A stretch of 64,000 nucleotides of DNA, taken from the NCBI RefSeq assembly GCF_029382255.1, contig NZ_JARLLG010000005.1:1-64000 (forward strand), written 5' to 3'. Made by a program: the position numbers and the translations under genes. Positions 1-7,437 of the stretch are shown here, piece by piece (position 1 is the stretch's first letter; each line of letters begins with the position of its first letter). This DNA comes from Isoptericola croceus. Lineage in GTDB: Bacteria; Actinomycetota; Actinomycetes; Actinomycetales; Cellulomonadaceae. The notes under the pieces are model-generated. The model did not search any database. It worked only from the letters and a program-made list of their open reading frames with translations, and was not told where the DNA came from.

Positions 1-1
1 C

Positions 2-121
2 GGCGTTGAAGTTGACGGTGTCGAGGTCGACGGCGTTGAAGTTGACGGTGTCGAGGTCGACGGCGTTGAAGTTGACGGTGTCGAGGTCGACGGCGTTGAG
101 GTCGACGGCACCGAGGTCGAC
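2..121 (+). repeat. 30-bp coding minisatellite in the surface protein gene
   Basis: Three perfect 30-bp units begin at 2, 32 and 62, and a diverged fourth unit runs from 92 to 121. Each unit is itself two 15-bp near-copies coding for GVEVD. The reading frame is kept throughout. The array is cut by the window edge, so its real copy number is unknown. Confidence 0.95.
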
Positions 122-610
122 GGAGACGACCGTGAGCTGACGTCCGAGTTCGACAAGGACCGGGTCCAGCGTGGCGAAGAGCAGACCTTCAGCGCTTCGG
201 GCTTCGAGCCCGGCGAGGAGGTCCAGGCCCGGATCAACTCTGAGCCGCTCAACCTCACGGTCCAGACCGCGAACGCGGACGGCGAGGTCAGCTGGACCTT
301 CATCGTCCCGGCCGACTTCGAGGCGGGTCCCCACACGGGTACCGCCACGAGCATCGACGTCGGCGACGCCACCGTCGCCGCCTTCGTGGTCTACCTCACG
401 CCGTCCGGCGCCGACGGAACCCCAGGTGGCTCCGGTGGCACCGGAACCGGAACCGCATCGGGAGGCACTCCCACCGCAACAGGAAGCAAGGGCGGAATGC
501 TCCCCAAGACCGGATCGGAGGTCGCGACGTATCTCTCGCTCGCGTTCCTCCTGACGGGCGCAGGGGCACTGGCGATGCGTGTCGCCAAGCGTCGGTCGGT
601 GACCGACTGA
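2..610 (+). CDS. LPXTG cell-wall-anchored surface protein, C-terminal part
   Basis: The gene is open at the left edge, so only the last ~202 residues are visible. They start with perfect repeats of GVEVDGVEVD, pass through an Ig-like or adhesin-like beta-rich stretch (FSASGFEPGEEVQARI), then a Gly/Thr-rich linker of the cell-wall-spanning kind. The end is a full sortase sorting signal: LPKTG, a hydrophobic segment (YLSLAFLLTGAGALAM) and a basic tail (RVAKRRS). Sortase would cut between T and G and join the protein to peptidoglycan. A long hairpin follows the stop codon. The ligand or role of the exported part cannot be told from this fragment. Confidence 0.9.
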   Translation, partial: GVEVDGVEVDGVEVDGVEVDGVEVDGVEVDGVEVDGTEVDGDDRELTSEFDKDRVQRGEEQTFSASGFEPGEEVQARINSEPLNLTVQTANADGEVSWTFIVPADFEAGPHTGTATSIDVGDATVAAFVVYLTPSGADGTPGGSGGTGTGTASGGTPTATGSKGGMLPKTGSEVATYLSLAFLLTGAGALAMRVAKRRSVTD

Positions 611-630
611 GTCCGTCGCACGTCCCATGA

Positions 631-672
631 CCTGACGACCCGGCGCGAGATCACTCGCGCCGGGTCGTCAGG
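631..672 (+). terminator. Strong hairpin terminator after the surface protein gene
   Basis: A perfect 19-bp stem (cctgacgacccggcgcgag at 631-649, complement at 654-672) encloses a 4-nt loop (atca). It lies 21 nt after the stop codon. There is no clear U-run, as is common in very GC-rich actinobacteria. It separates the surface protein gene from the next two genes. Confidence 0.85.
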
Positions 673-709
673 TTCACCACCACCCGACTCTCAGACCTCA
701 GGGGAGACA

Positions 710-1447
710 TTGGCCGCACCAACGACCACGAGGCCGGTCTGGGTCATGATCGTCGCCGCAGTGCTCGGCATCATCGTCGCGACGCACACGGCCGCCACGT
801 TCCTCTGGATCTCTCCGCAGAACCCGTTCAACCGCGCCGTCGCCGAGCCGCTCGAGTCGGCGATGGACCCGGTGTTCCAGCAGAACTGGTCCCTCTTCGC
901 TCCCACCCCCATCAACGTGGAGAACTCACTGCACGTGCGCGCGCTCGACGCCGAGCTCAACGCGACCGACTGGGTCGACGTCACGGACCTCGAGATCAGC
1001 GCCAACTTCACCCATCACGTGCTCCCCAACCGCGGAAGCCGGCCGACGCGAATGCTTGCTGCGCGCGCCTACGCCCAGTTCAACAAGCTGTCGGACGGCG
1101 AGCTGAAGGTGTTGGGAAACCACTACCACGAGGACGCCTGGCCCCGGCTGGCCGAGGCTCTGGACGACGCCGACGGCTCGTCGTCCGCGGCCCGGCGCAG
1201 CCTGGTGCTCAGCTACGACCGCACGATGGCCGCCTACGCCACCGAGTTCGCGCGGGCCACGGTGACGGAGATCGAGCCTAAGTACGTCCAGTTCCGCGTG
1301 GTCCGGCAGCGTGCCGCCTCGTTCGCCCAGCGTGGGGGCACACCCCAGGAACCCACCACGTACTCGTTCGGCCGGCGCCCGATGTACGAGTTTCCGCGTC
1401 AGGACTCCGACGCCTTCCGCGACGCGATCGAGAGGTTCCACGGATGA
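710..1447 (+). CDS. DUF5819 family membrane protein
   Basis: A 245-aa protein with one N-terminal membrane segment (residues ~9-30, VWVMIVAAVLGIIVATHTAATFLW) and an extracytoplasmic remainder containing NPFNRAVAEPLESAMDPVFQQNW and LFAPTPIN, which matches my memory of DUF5819 proteins. I take the TTG at 710 because GGGGAG lies 4 nt upstream. The stop codon overlaps the next start (ATGA at 1444-1447), so it is translationally coupled to the HTTM gene. DUF5819/HTTM pairs recall the SdpA/SdpB maturation pair of the Bacillus Sdp system; that link is inference. Biochemical function unknown. Confidence 0.75.
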   Translation: MAAPTTTRPVWVMIVAAVLGIIVATHTAATFLWISPQNPFNRAVAEPLESAMDPVFQQNWSLFAPTPINVENSLHVRALDAELNATDWVDVTDLEISANFTHHVLPNRGSRPTRMLAARAYAQFNKLSDGELKVLGNHYHEDAWPRLAEALDDADGSSSAARRSLVLSYDRTMAAYATEFARATVTEIEPKYVQFRVVRQRAASFAQRGGTPQEPTTYSFGRRPMYEFPRQDSDAFRDAIERFHG

Positions 1448-2535
1448 TCGTCACGCGAACGGTCCAGGAGATCACAAGCCTGGCAGACCGCGGGCTGGGC
1501 TGGGTGAGCGACCGGCGTCGCGCCACCTATGGCACAGCCCTCGTGCGCATCGCGTTCGGTGGGGGCGCGTTCGTCTTTCTCCTCGCTCACCTGCCGAACC
1601 GCGCGTACCTGTGGGGCGAGGCCGCACGCTGGGCCGCGCCGCTCGACGACAACGGCGGCTTCACCGCGCCTTTCACCGTCTTCGCCGGCGGACTGCCAGC
1701 GGTGCAGCTCACCGTGGCGTACCTGGTCGTGACGGTGCTGGCCGCGCTGGTCACGATCGGTTGGCGAAGCCGATGGGTCACCCCGGTCTTTCTCGTCCTG
1801 TGGGTCAGCCTCCTGGAGTCGAACCCGCTGACCGGCGACCAGAGCGACAACATCTTCCGCATCCTGCTGCTCTACCTGTGCTTCGCCGACCTCGGCGGGC
1901 GCTGGTCGCTGGATGCGCGCCGTCGTGCCCGGACCGTCGCGCGGTACGGGCAGCCACGCCCCCTCGGCAGGTTCGCCTCGGAGCGCGCGAATGCCCAGGC
2001 CGTCCAGCTCGGCACGCTGCTGCACAACTTTGCCGTCATCATGGCGGGCGCCCAGATCTGCCTCATCTACGTCGCGTCCGGCCTCTACAAGGCCCAGGGC
2101 CTGCGCTGGCAGGACGGCACGGCCATCTACTACCCGTTGCAGCTGTCGCACTACCGGCCGTGGCCGTGGCTGGCGGACCTGCTCGTCCAGAACACGCTGA
2201 TGGTGGCGGCCGTCACCTACTTCTCGGTGTTCATCCAGCTGTTCTTCCCGCTGATGCTGCTTCGCCGGTGGACGCGCATCATCGCGATCCTCGGCGTCTT
2301 CGCGATGCACACCGGCATCGCCATCGCCATGGGGCTGCCGTTCTTCTCGCTCTTCATCATGGCGGGCGACTGCCTCTTCGTCCGCGACACGACCTTCGCG
2401 GCCATCCAGAGCTGGGTGCGGGCCAGAGGTTCCGTCCTGGCGAAGCGCTGGCGACGACGCGCCGGACGGTCGCCGGAGGATCGTGCTGCGGAACCGCAGC
2501 AGGAAACCGCCGAGGGCGAGCTTGCGCGGCAGTAA
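1444..2535 (+). CDS. HTTM (vitamin K-dependent gamma-carboxylase-like) integral membrane protein
   Basis: A 363-aa polytopic membrane protein. Features include an N-terminal helix rich in Ala/Val (RIAFGGGAFVFLLAHLPNR), HTTM-type blocks (SDNIFRILLLYLCFADLG; IYVASGLYKAQGLRWQDGTA; HYRPWPWLADL) and about six hydrophobic segments, ending in a basic cytoplasmic tail (~residues 320-363). HTTM domains are related to vitamin K-dependent carboxylase and to SdpB. The gene overlaps the DUF5819 gene by 4 nt, so the two products probably act together at the membrane. Substrate unknown; the sortase-anchored protein just upstream, behind a terminator, could be a target but nothing proves it. Confidence 0.8.
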   Translation: MIVTRTVQEITSLADRGLGWVSDRRRATYGTALVRIAFGGGAFVFLLAHLPNRAYLWGEAARWAAPLDDNGGFTAPFTVFAGGLPAVQLTVAYLVVTVLAALVTIGWRSRWVTPVFLVLWVSLLESNPLTGDQSDNIFRILLLYLCFADLGGRWSLDARRRARTVARYGQPRPLGRFASERANAQAVQLGTLLHNFAVIMAGAQICLIYVASGLYKAQGLRWQDGTAIYYPLQLSHYRPWPWLADLLVQNTLMVAAVTYFSVFIQLFFPLMLLRRWTRIIAILGVFAMHTGIAIAMGLPFFSLFIMAGDCLFVRDTTFAAIQSWVRARGSVLAKRWRRRAGRSPEDRAAEPQQETAEGELARQ

Positions 2536-2547
2536 GGGCTCGCCCGG

Positions 2548-2578
2548 GGTGGCGGGTCACCTGAGGTGACCCGCCACC
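2548..2578. terminator. Bidirectional hairpin between convergent genes
   Basis: A perfect 14-bp inverted repeat (ggtggcgggtcacc / ggtgacccgccacc) with a 3-nt loop fills the short gap between the HTTM gene (+) and the DUF3145 gene (-). It can end transcription from both sides. Confidence 0.8.
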
Positions 2579-2580
2579 GG

Positions 2581-3081
2581 TCAGCCCACGCGGTGCAGCC
2601 AGCGCACCGGGGCACCGGCGCCGGCATAGCGGAAGGCCTCCAGCTCGTCGTCCCACGCGCTGCCGAGCACGAGGTCCAACGCCGCCCGCAGGGCGTGCGT
2701 GTCCTGGAGCGACTCCATCGCGCTGCGCACCCGGTCTTCCGGGATGACGACGTTGCCGTGCACGTCCGTCATCGCGTGGAACAGACCGAGGTCCGGCGTG
2801 TGCGACCAACGCGCACCGTCGGAGCCGTGGCTGGCGTCCTCGGTGACCTCGTACCGCAGGTGGTCCCAGCCCCGCAGGGCAGAGGCCAGCCGGGCACCCG
2901 TGCCCTGGGTGCCCTGCCACGGGTGCTCCGCTCGATAGAGCCCCCTCGCCGCCGGCTGGGGTGACCAGTCGAGCGACACGTCTCCGCCCAGCACGTTGCC
3001 CGCCGCCCACTCGAGGTGGGGGCAGAGCGCGCGCGGCGCAGAGTGCACGAACAGCACGCCACGAGTGATTGCGCCAGCCAT
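2581..3081 (-). CDS. DUF3145 family protein
   Basis: A 166-aa soluble protein that matches the actinobacteria-restricted DUF3145 family by its N-terminus (ITRGVLFVHSAPRALCPHLE) and central blocks (LDWSPQPAARG, HLRYEVTEDAS, ELEAFRYAGAGAPVRWLHRVG). The length is normal for the family. I use the ATG at 3081 because AGGGAGGA sits just upstream; longer starts have no such site. Function unknown. It is commonly kept in actinobacteria. It is read leftwards, facing the HTTM gene across a shared terminator. Confidence 0.85.
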   Translation of the reverse strand: MAGAITRGVLFVHSAPRALCPHLEWAAGNVLGGDVSLDWSPQPAARGLYRAEHPWQGTQGTGARLASALRGWDHLRYEVTEDASHGSDGARWSHTPDLGLFHAMTDVHGNVVIPEDRVRSAMESLQDTHALRAALDLVLGSAWDDELEAFRYAGAGAPVRWLHRVG

Positions 3082-3238
3082 CTTGTCCTCCCTGGGTTCC
3101 GAGGTCCGTCTTCCCCTACGTCCTCGACCCATGGAAGCGCTGGTCAGCGCCGTCCTACGGCGTGTCGTGTTGCGTTCTCGTCACATCTTGCCCGACGACC
3201 TCGGCGCATGCGAGGGGGATTCCGACATTTGAGGCACC

Positions 3239-3724
3239 TCAGAGGCGCTCGCGCAGCTCTCGCATCGCCTTCTTGCGGATGCCGCGCTCAAGCCGGTCGA
3301 GGTACAGCTTGCCGTCGAGGTGGTCGCACTCGTGCTGCAGGCAGCGGGCCATGAGGTCGGTTCCTTCGACCACCACCGGCTCGCCCTCGAGGTCGATGCC
3401 CTCGACACGGGCGTACCAGGCACGTTCGGTCGCATAGAAGAGCCCTGGGACCGAGAGGCAGCCCTCATCGCCGTCCTGGACCTCCTCGGAGAGGTCGACG
3501 ATCCGCGGGTTCAGCACGTAGCCGATCTCGTCGTCGACGTTCCACGAGAACGCCCTGAGGTTCACACCGATCTGGTTGGCGGCCAGCCCGGCGCGACCCT
3601 CGGCGTCGACGGTCTCGAGAAGATCCGCGACGAGCCCGCGGACCCTGTCGTCGATCGTCGTGATCTCGTCGCACGCCGTGCGCAGCACGGGGTCGGGCAC
3701 CACCCGGATCTCTCGCATCGCCAT
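3239..3724 (-). CDS. def: Peptide deformylase
   Basis: Removes the N-formyl group from nascent proteins using a bound metal ion. All three family motifs are present in order: GLAANQIG (motif 1), EGCLS (motif 2, Cys metal ligand) and HECDH (motif 3, two His ligands and the catalytic Glu). The start at 3724 (161 aa, [15 protein letters not shown]) has AAGAAT 7 nt upstream, which fits a leaderless mRNA; an ATG two codons later is possible. The C-terminal tail is short and ends in LRERL, as in actinobacterial forms. Confidence 0.93.
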   Translation of the reverse strand: MAMREIRVVPDPVLRTACDEITTIDDRVRGLVADLLETVDAEGRAGLAANQIGVNLRAFSWNVDDEIGYVLNPRIVDLSEEVQDGDEGCLSVPGLFYATERAWYARVEGIDLEGEPVVVEGTDLMARCLQHECDHLDGKLYLDRLERGIRKKAMRELRERL

Positions 3725-3827
3725 GCGCCACATTCTTCCACGCCGACGCCGTGACCTGCGGCATCCGGGGTCCGCCGGCGGCACGTCACACCGGCCAGCT
3801 CGCGGGGTTCCGATAAGATCACGCCGC

Positions 3828-3901
3828 GCCCCGTTAGCTCAGCTGGTCAGAGCAGTCGACTCATAATCGATCGGTCGCGGGTTCAAGTCCCGCACGGGGC
3901 A
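3828..3901 (+). tRNA. tRNA with CAU anticodon, probably tRNA-Ile2 (lysidine type)
   Basis: All arms fold: acceptor GCCCCGT/ACGGGGC, D-arm GCTC/GAGC, anticodon stem GTCGA/TCGAT with loop CTCATAA, T-arm GCGGG/CCCGC, discriminator A. CCA is not encoded. Pairs C4-G69 and C5-G68 are the TilS identity pairs, and the body (TTAGCTCAG, GAGCAG, CGACTCATAATCG, GGTCGC) is very close to E. coli tRNA-Ile2 as I recall it. That favours isoleucine (AUA) over elongator Met, though Met cannot be excluded without comparing all CAU tRNAs of the genome. TAAGAT at 3814-3819 is a good -10 element. Confidence 0.85.
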
Positions 3902-3960
3902 CCCATCGGTCGCGAGCCTGAGATCCTGCTCGGGTGCGCTGTCCTCGGTGACACGACGAA

Positions 3961-3992
3961 GGGTGGGTGCGGCGCAGTCGCGGCACCCACCC
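3961..3992 (-). terminator. Terminator of the CsbD gene
   Basis: A 10-bp perfect stem (gggtgggtgc at 3961-3970 with gcacccaccc at 3983-3992) around a 12-nt GC-rich loop lies 17 nt after the stop codon of the small csbD-like gene, in its reading direction. Confidence 0.7.
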
Positions 3993-4008
3993 TCGGGACG
4001 ATCAGGAA

Positions 4009-4179
4009 CTACTTGAACGCGTCCTTGACGTCGTCACCGGCCTTCTTGAGGTTGGCCTTGGACTGGTCAGCCTTACCCTCGGCCTCCAGCTCCTCGTTGT
4101 CGGACACCTTGCCGGAAGCCTCCTTGATCTTGCCAGCGGCTTCCTCGGCGGTGTGCTTGGCCTTGTCATCGATACCCAT
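4009..4179 (-). CDS. CsbD family stress protein (56 aa)
   Basis: A very short Lys/Glu/Ala-rich protein starting MGIDDKAKHTAEEAAGKIKE and ending KKAGDDVKDAF followed by Lys. The pattern of charged helices with KAKxxAEExxGKxKE is typical of CsbD, a family often induced by general stress and predicted to form a loose helical bundle. A clear GAGAGGAGG ribosome site lies 8 nt before the ATG, and a hairpin follows the stop codon. It stands alone as a single-gene unit. The molecular role of CsbD proteins is unknown. Confidence 0.9.
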   Translation of the reverse strand: MGIDDKAKHTAEEAAGKIKEASGKVSDNEELEAEGKADQSKANLKKAGDDVKDAFK

Positions 4180-4250
4180 GAACGGCCTCCTCTCGTCGGT
4201 ATTTCGACACTAGGAGCGCACGGTTCTCGACGCACCTCGGACCAGGCACG

Positions 4251-4499
4251 TCACTCCAACATCGTGGTCACCTTGTACACCTCGCCGTTGCGGTCGTACG
4301 TGATCCACTCCCCCACCTGGCGACCGTCGTCGAAGTGCCCGGAGCGCATCCGCGTCCCGTCGACTCGGAACCACTCCCAGAAGCCGTGCAGCTGCCCGTC
4401 GAGGAGGTGCCCGGTCCCCCGGACCGTGCCGTCGCGGTGGAACTCGATGTGCTCGACGAGCCCCGGCGAGTCCGCGTCTCCCGAGTGTGTCGGTGTCAT
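4251..4499 (-). CDS. MORN-repeat / YwqK-like protein (82 aa)
   Basis: A small protein made of MORN-type hairpin repeats: FHRDGTVRGTGHLLDGQLHG, FWEWFRVDGTRMRSGHFDDG, RQVGEWITYDRNGEV. The G-x-W-x-x-[FY]-x-x-[DN]-G rhythm is that of the YwqK/MORN variant family. The ATG at 4499 has CATGAT 6 nt upstream and no ribosome site, so translation is probably leaderless. The gene is divergent from the gene at 4542, with only 42 bp between the start codons. YwqK-like proteins are sometimes annotated as antitoxins; nothing here supports that beyond the family name. Confidence 0.75.
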   Translation of the reverse strand: MTPTHSGDADSPGLVEHIEFHRDGTVRGTGHLLDGQLHGFWEWFRVDGTRMRSGHFDDGRQVGEWITYDRNGEVYKVTTMLE

Positions 4500-4505
4500 G
4501 AACCC

Positions 4506-4535
4506 ATCATGCGCCCACGGCGCGACCGCTACCGT
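4506..4535. promoter_or_regulatory. Back-to-back leaderless promoters
   Basis: CATGAT (4511-4506, minus strand) lies 6 nt before the MORN gene start, and TACCGT (4530-4535, plus strand) lies 6 nt before the ATG at 4542. Both fit the TAnnnT -10 element with transcription starting at the start codon. Confidence 0.55.
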
Positions 4536-4541
4536 GGGTGC

Positions 4542-5057
4542 ATGTTCTCGCGACGCCGCCAGCTCACTCCCGCCGTCCGCCGCGCCGTCCCCGTCGAGAA
4601 CGGGGAACGACACCTGGCCGGCGCCGAGCTGGCCGGCGGGGAGCACGTGGTCGCGACCACGGCGGGCCTCGCGGTCGTCACCGGTGACGACGAGCCCCGG
4701 TTGACACTGCACCGCCCGTGGTGCGACGTCGACAGGGCGGCGTTCGACCCGGAGCGGTCTGTCCTGACCGTCGAGTGGGTGGATGCCGCACCGGACCTGT
4801 TGCTGCACCTGACCGACCCCGCCGCGACGAACCTGCCGGCCGTCCTGCGCGAACGCGTGCTCTGGTCCGTCGTCCTGGCCGAGACCCTCGAGGTCCCGGG
4901 CGGCCAGGTGCGGGTCGCGGTACGCCGTCGGCTCGACGGCACGCTGTTCTCCCAGGCGATCGCCGGAGAGGGCGTCGACCTCGCCCAGGCGGACGTCGCC
5001 AGCGTGGTGAACGCCACGGAGTCGAAGCTCCGGGGCGCGTGCGGACTACCCCTGTGA
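4542..5057 (+). CDS. Hypothetical cytoplasmic protein (171 aa)
   Basis: I do not recognise a named family. The protein has a basic start (MFSRRRQLTPAVRRAVPVE), a beta-rich middle (LAVVTGDDEPRLTLHRPWCDVDRA) and a C-terminal helical part with LWSVVLAETLEVPGGQVRVAVRRRLDG. It has no signal peptide and no membrane segment. The ATG at 4542 follows TACCGT by 6 nt, so a leaderless transcript is likely; starts further upstream lack support and would run across the divergent gene. It precedes tRNA-Asn by 63 nt. Conserved small proteins of this look are common in actinobacteria, but the function is unknown. Confidence 0.75.
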   Translation: MFSRRRQLTPAVRRAVPVENGERHLAGAELAGGEHVVATTAGLAVVTGDDEPRLTLHRPWCDVDRAAFDPERSVLTVEWVDAAPDLLLHLTDPAATNLPAVLRERVLWSVVLAETLEVPGGQVRVAVRRRLDGTLFSQAIAGEGVDLAQADVASVVNATESKLRGACGLPL

Positions 5058-5120
5058 ACCTGGTATTGTTTTTTCCGGTTCGCCGGTCGGCAGGAACGCT
5101 CGCCGGGCACGGACCAACGA

Positions 5121-5193
<73 letters not shown>

Positions 5194-5326
5194 CACTCAC
5201 GCAAGGCCCGTCCCGTGATCGGGGCGGGCCTCCTGCGGCTCCAGATCTGGGCCTCCCTGCGACGAGGGTGTCCTGGAGACGATCGCTGCGGAATATCGCA
5301 CCGCCGTCGGGCACTTGACCTGAGAC

Positions 5327-6784
5327 GTGGCCACCAACACGTCCGTCGGTCTGCGTTCCGCACGCGGACCGATCCTGCTCTCGCTCATGCTCTCGACGGC
5401 GTTGGTCGCCCTGGACGCGACGATCATCGCCACGGCCTCGGCGACGATCGCCAGGGACCTGGGCGGGTTCGAGCAGCTGCCGTGGCTCTTCTCCACCTAT
5501 CTCCTGGCGCAGGCGGTGGGCACACCGCTGTGCGGCCGCCTGGCGGACGTGCTCGGGCGCAAGCGCATGATGCTGGCCGGTGTCGCCCTGTTCTTCCTCG
5601 GTTCGGTGCTCTGCGGCGCGGCGTGGTCGATGGGGGCGCTCATCGCGGGCCGGGTCCTGCAAGGGCTGGGCGCGGGCGCGGTCATGCCGACGTCGCTGAC
5701 CATCGCCGCGGACATCTACACCCTCGAGGAGCGTGCCAAGACCCAGGGCTACCTGGCGTCCGTGTGGGCGATCTCGTCGGTCGTCGGCCCCACGCTCGGC
5801 GGCGTCTTCTCCGAGTTCGTGAGCTGGCGCTGGATCTTCTTCGTCAACGTCCCCCTGTGCGCGGTCGCCGCCTGGATGCTGGTGCGCCGCTACCACGAGT
5901 CGCCCCGCGAGGGTGCTCGTGAGCCCATCGACTACGCGGGTGCCGCGCTGCTCGCGACCGGCAGCACGGCACTGCTGCTGGGCCTGCTCGAGGGTGGGAG
6001 CACCTGGGCCTGGCACTCCCCCGCTTCCCTGGCGATCTTCGTCGCAGCCGTCACGCTGCTCGCCGGGTTCGCGCTGCGGGCTCGGCGTGCCCGGTACCCG
6101 ATCATCGACCTGAGCATCCTGCGACGGCGGGTGATCGCCGTCCCGTCGGCGGCAGCCCTGATGGTCGGCGTCATCGTGCTCGGGCTGTCCACGTACATCC
6201 CGATCTACGCCCAGGGCGTGCTCGGCGTCGGGCCGCTCGTGGCGGGCTTCACGCTGGCAGCGATGATGGTCGGGTGGCCCCTGTCCGCCACCAATGCGGG
6301 GCACCTCTACCTGCGGCTCGGGTTCCGGCTGACCGCAGTGATCGGCTCGGCCCTGGTGCTGACCGGGACGGCGCTCGCCCTGCTGCTCGGCGCCTCGACC
6401 GCCGTCGTGGCCGTCGCCGGTGTGTGCTTCCTCGTGGGCGTCGGGATGGGCCTGACGGCGGTCCCCACGCTGATCGCCGCCCAGTCGGCGGCGTCGTTCT
6501 CCGAGCGGGGAGCGGTGACGGGCACCAACATGTTCGCCCGGTCGCTGGGTTCCGCCGTCGGCGTCGCGGTCTGCGGGGCGATCATCAACTCCCGGACCGC
6601 GGTGGGGGCCGACGGCGTCCCTGAAGGCCCCGGGTTGATGTCGGCGATGCATGTCGTGTTCGTCGTCATCGCGGCCTGCGCCGCGGTGCTCGTCGTCCTC
6701 GCTGCCCTCATGCCCGCCGACCGCCAGCAGGCACGCGAACGCCGCGCGGGATCGGCGTCGACGACCCCCACCCGCGCGGCGTAG
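5327..6784 (+). CDS. MFS efflux transporter, DHA2 (14-TMS) family
   Basis: A 485-aa major-facilitator protein that would export drugs in exchange for protons. The first helix carries LVALDATIIATASATIARDL (motif D1 of DHA2: LDxTIVxxAxPxI). The loop after helix 2 has GRLADVLGRKRMML (motif A). The helix 4-5 region has GRVLQGLGAGAVMP (motif B) and WAISSVVGPTLGGVFSEFVSWRWIFFVN (motif C with the WRW-FFxN signature). About 14 hydrophobic segments follow, then a short basic tail. The start is a GTG at 5327 with only a weak ribosome site. It stands alone and converges on dps. Substrates cannot be predicted. Confidence 0.9.
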   Translation: MATNTSVGLRSARGPILLSLMLSTALVALDATIIATASATIARDLGGFEQLPWLFSTYLLAQAVGTPLCGRLADVLGRKRMMLAGVALFFLGSVLCGAAWSMGALIAGRVLQGLGAGAVMPTSLTIAADIYTLEERAKTQGYLASVWAISSVVGPTLGGVFSEFVSWRWIFFVNVPLCAVAAWMLVRRYHESPREGAREPIDYAGAALLATGSTALLLGLLEGGSTWAWHSPASLAIFVAAVTLLAGFALRARRARYPIIDLSILRRRVIAVPSAAALMVGVIVLGLSTYIPIYAQGVLGVGPLVAGFTLAAMMVGWPLSATNAGHLYLRLGFRLTAVIGSALVLTGTALALLLGASTAVVAVAGVCFLVGVGMGLTAVPTLIAAQSAASFSERGAVTGTNMFARSLGSAVGVAVCGAIINSRTAVGADGVPEGPGLMSAMHVVFVVIAACAAVLVVLAALMPADRQQARERRAGSASTTPTRAA

Positions 6785-6793
6785 CGGGAAGAC

Positions 6794-7369
6794 TCAGCCT
6801 TCGTGCGCGGCCTTCTTTGCGGCGCGCGCGGCTCCGAGCTCGGAGGTCGCGTCAGCCGTGGAGAGCTCGCCGGACGCCGACTCCAGGTGCGCCCGCACGA
6901 ACCAGTGGAACTGCTCCAGCTCGCGCAGGTTGCCGATCAGCAGGTCGTTCGTGACGTCGTCGAGCTCCGCCGTGGCGACGGCCGCCTGCCGGTGCGCCGT
7001 GATGACGCCCTGGTAGACCTCGTCGAGCGCCCCCAGGTGCTCGATCGTGGTGGCCCGCCCCAGGTGGTAGTCCTCCCAGGTGCGCGAGGCGACGAGGGCC
7101 CCGGGGGTGCCGACCGGTTCGGCACCGAGCGTCGCGATGCGCTCGGCGACGTCGTCGGCCATGAGGCGCACGGCGTCGACCTGCGGGTCCAGCATCTCGT
7201 GCACCGCGATGAAGTGCGGCCCCACCACGTTCCAGTGGACGTGCTTGAGCGTCAGGTGCAGATCGGTCAGCGAGTTCAGCCGGTCCTGCAGGATCTCGGC
7301 GACCTTGGCACCGTCCTCGGCCGTCAGCGACGGCACGGTGTAGGTGGGCACGTGCTTGGCAGGGGACAT
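6794..7369 (-). CDS. dps: Dps-family DNA-binding ferritin-like protein
   Basis: A 191-aa protein that would form a 12-mer, oxidise and store iron, and protect DNA from peroxide. The ferroxidase signature is intact: LTLKHVHWNVVGPHFIAVHE, followed by MLDPQVDAVRLMADDVAERI, giving the His, Asp and Glu ligands shared between subunits. The C-terminus carries a Lys/Ala-rich tail (ARAAKKAAHEG) that could touch DNA. AAGGAG is well placed before the ATG at 7369. It lies just downstream of dnaG but has its own gap of 68 nt, so it may be separately regulated. No iron box is visible in front of it. Confidence 0.93.
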   Translation of the reverse strand: MSPAKHVPTYTVPSLTAEDGAKVAEILQDRLNSLTDLHLTLKHVHWNVVGPHFIAVHEMLDPQVDAVRLMADDVAERIATLGAEPVGTPGALVASRTWEDYHLGRATTIEHLGALDEVYQGVITAHRQAAVATAELDDVTNDLLIGNLRELEQFHWFVRAHLESASGELSTADATSELGAARAAKKAAHEG

Positions 7370-7437
7370 CAGTCGCTCCTTCGGTCGGGTCCGACCATCG
7401 TGCCCACGGGAGCCGGTCGTCGCGACCGGACCCGCGG

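Noticed and set aside
2-121. Possible CRISPR array
   Set aside because: The 30-bp units are adjacent with no spacers and stay in the reading frame of the surface protein.
3967-4704. A 245-codon plus-strand frame across CsbD and the MORN gene
   Set aside because: It is antisense to two genes that have starts, family motifs and, for CsbD, a ribosome site and terminator. Its product matches nothing I recognise.
5064-5090. T-run and ccggttcgccgg hairpin before tRNA-Asn as a terminator
   Set aside because: The T-run lies before the hairpin rather than after it, on the wrong side for a terminator of the plus-strand gene.
7370-7437. Iron box or riboswitch before dps
   Set aside because: Only a short ccggtcg/cgaccgg hairpin is present. 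There is no DtxR/IdeR-type palindrome.
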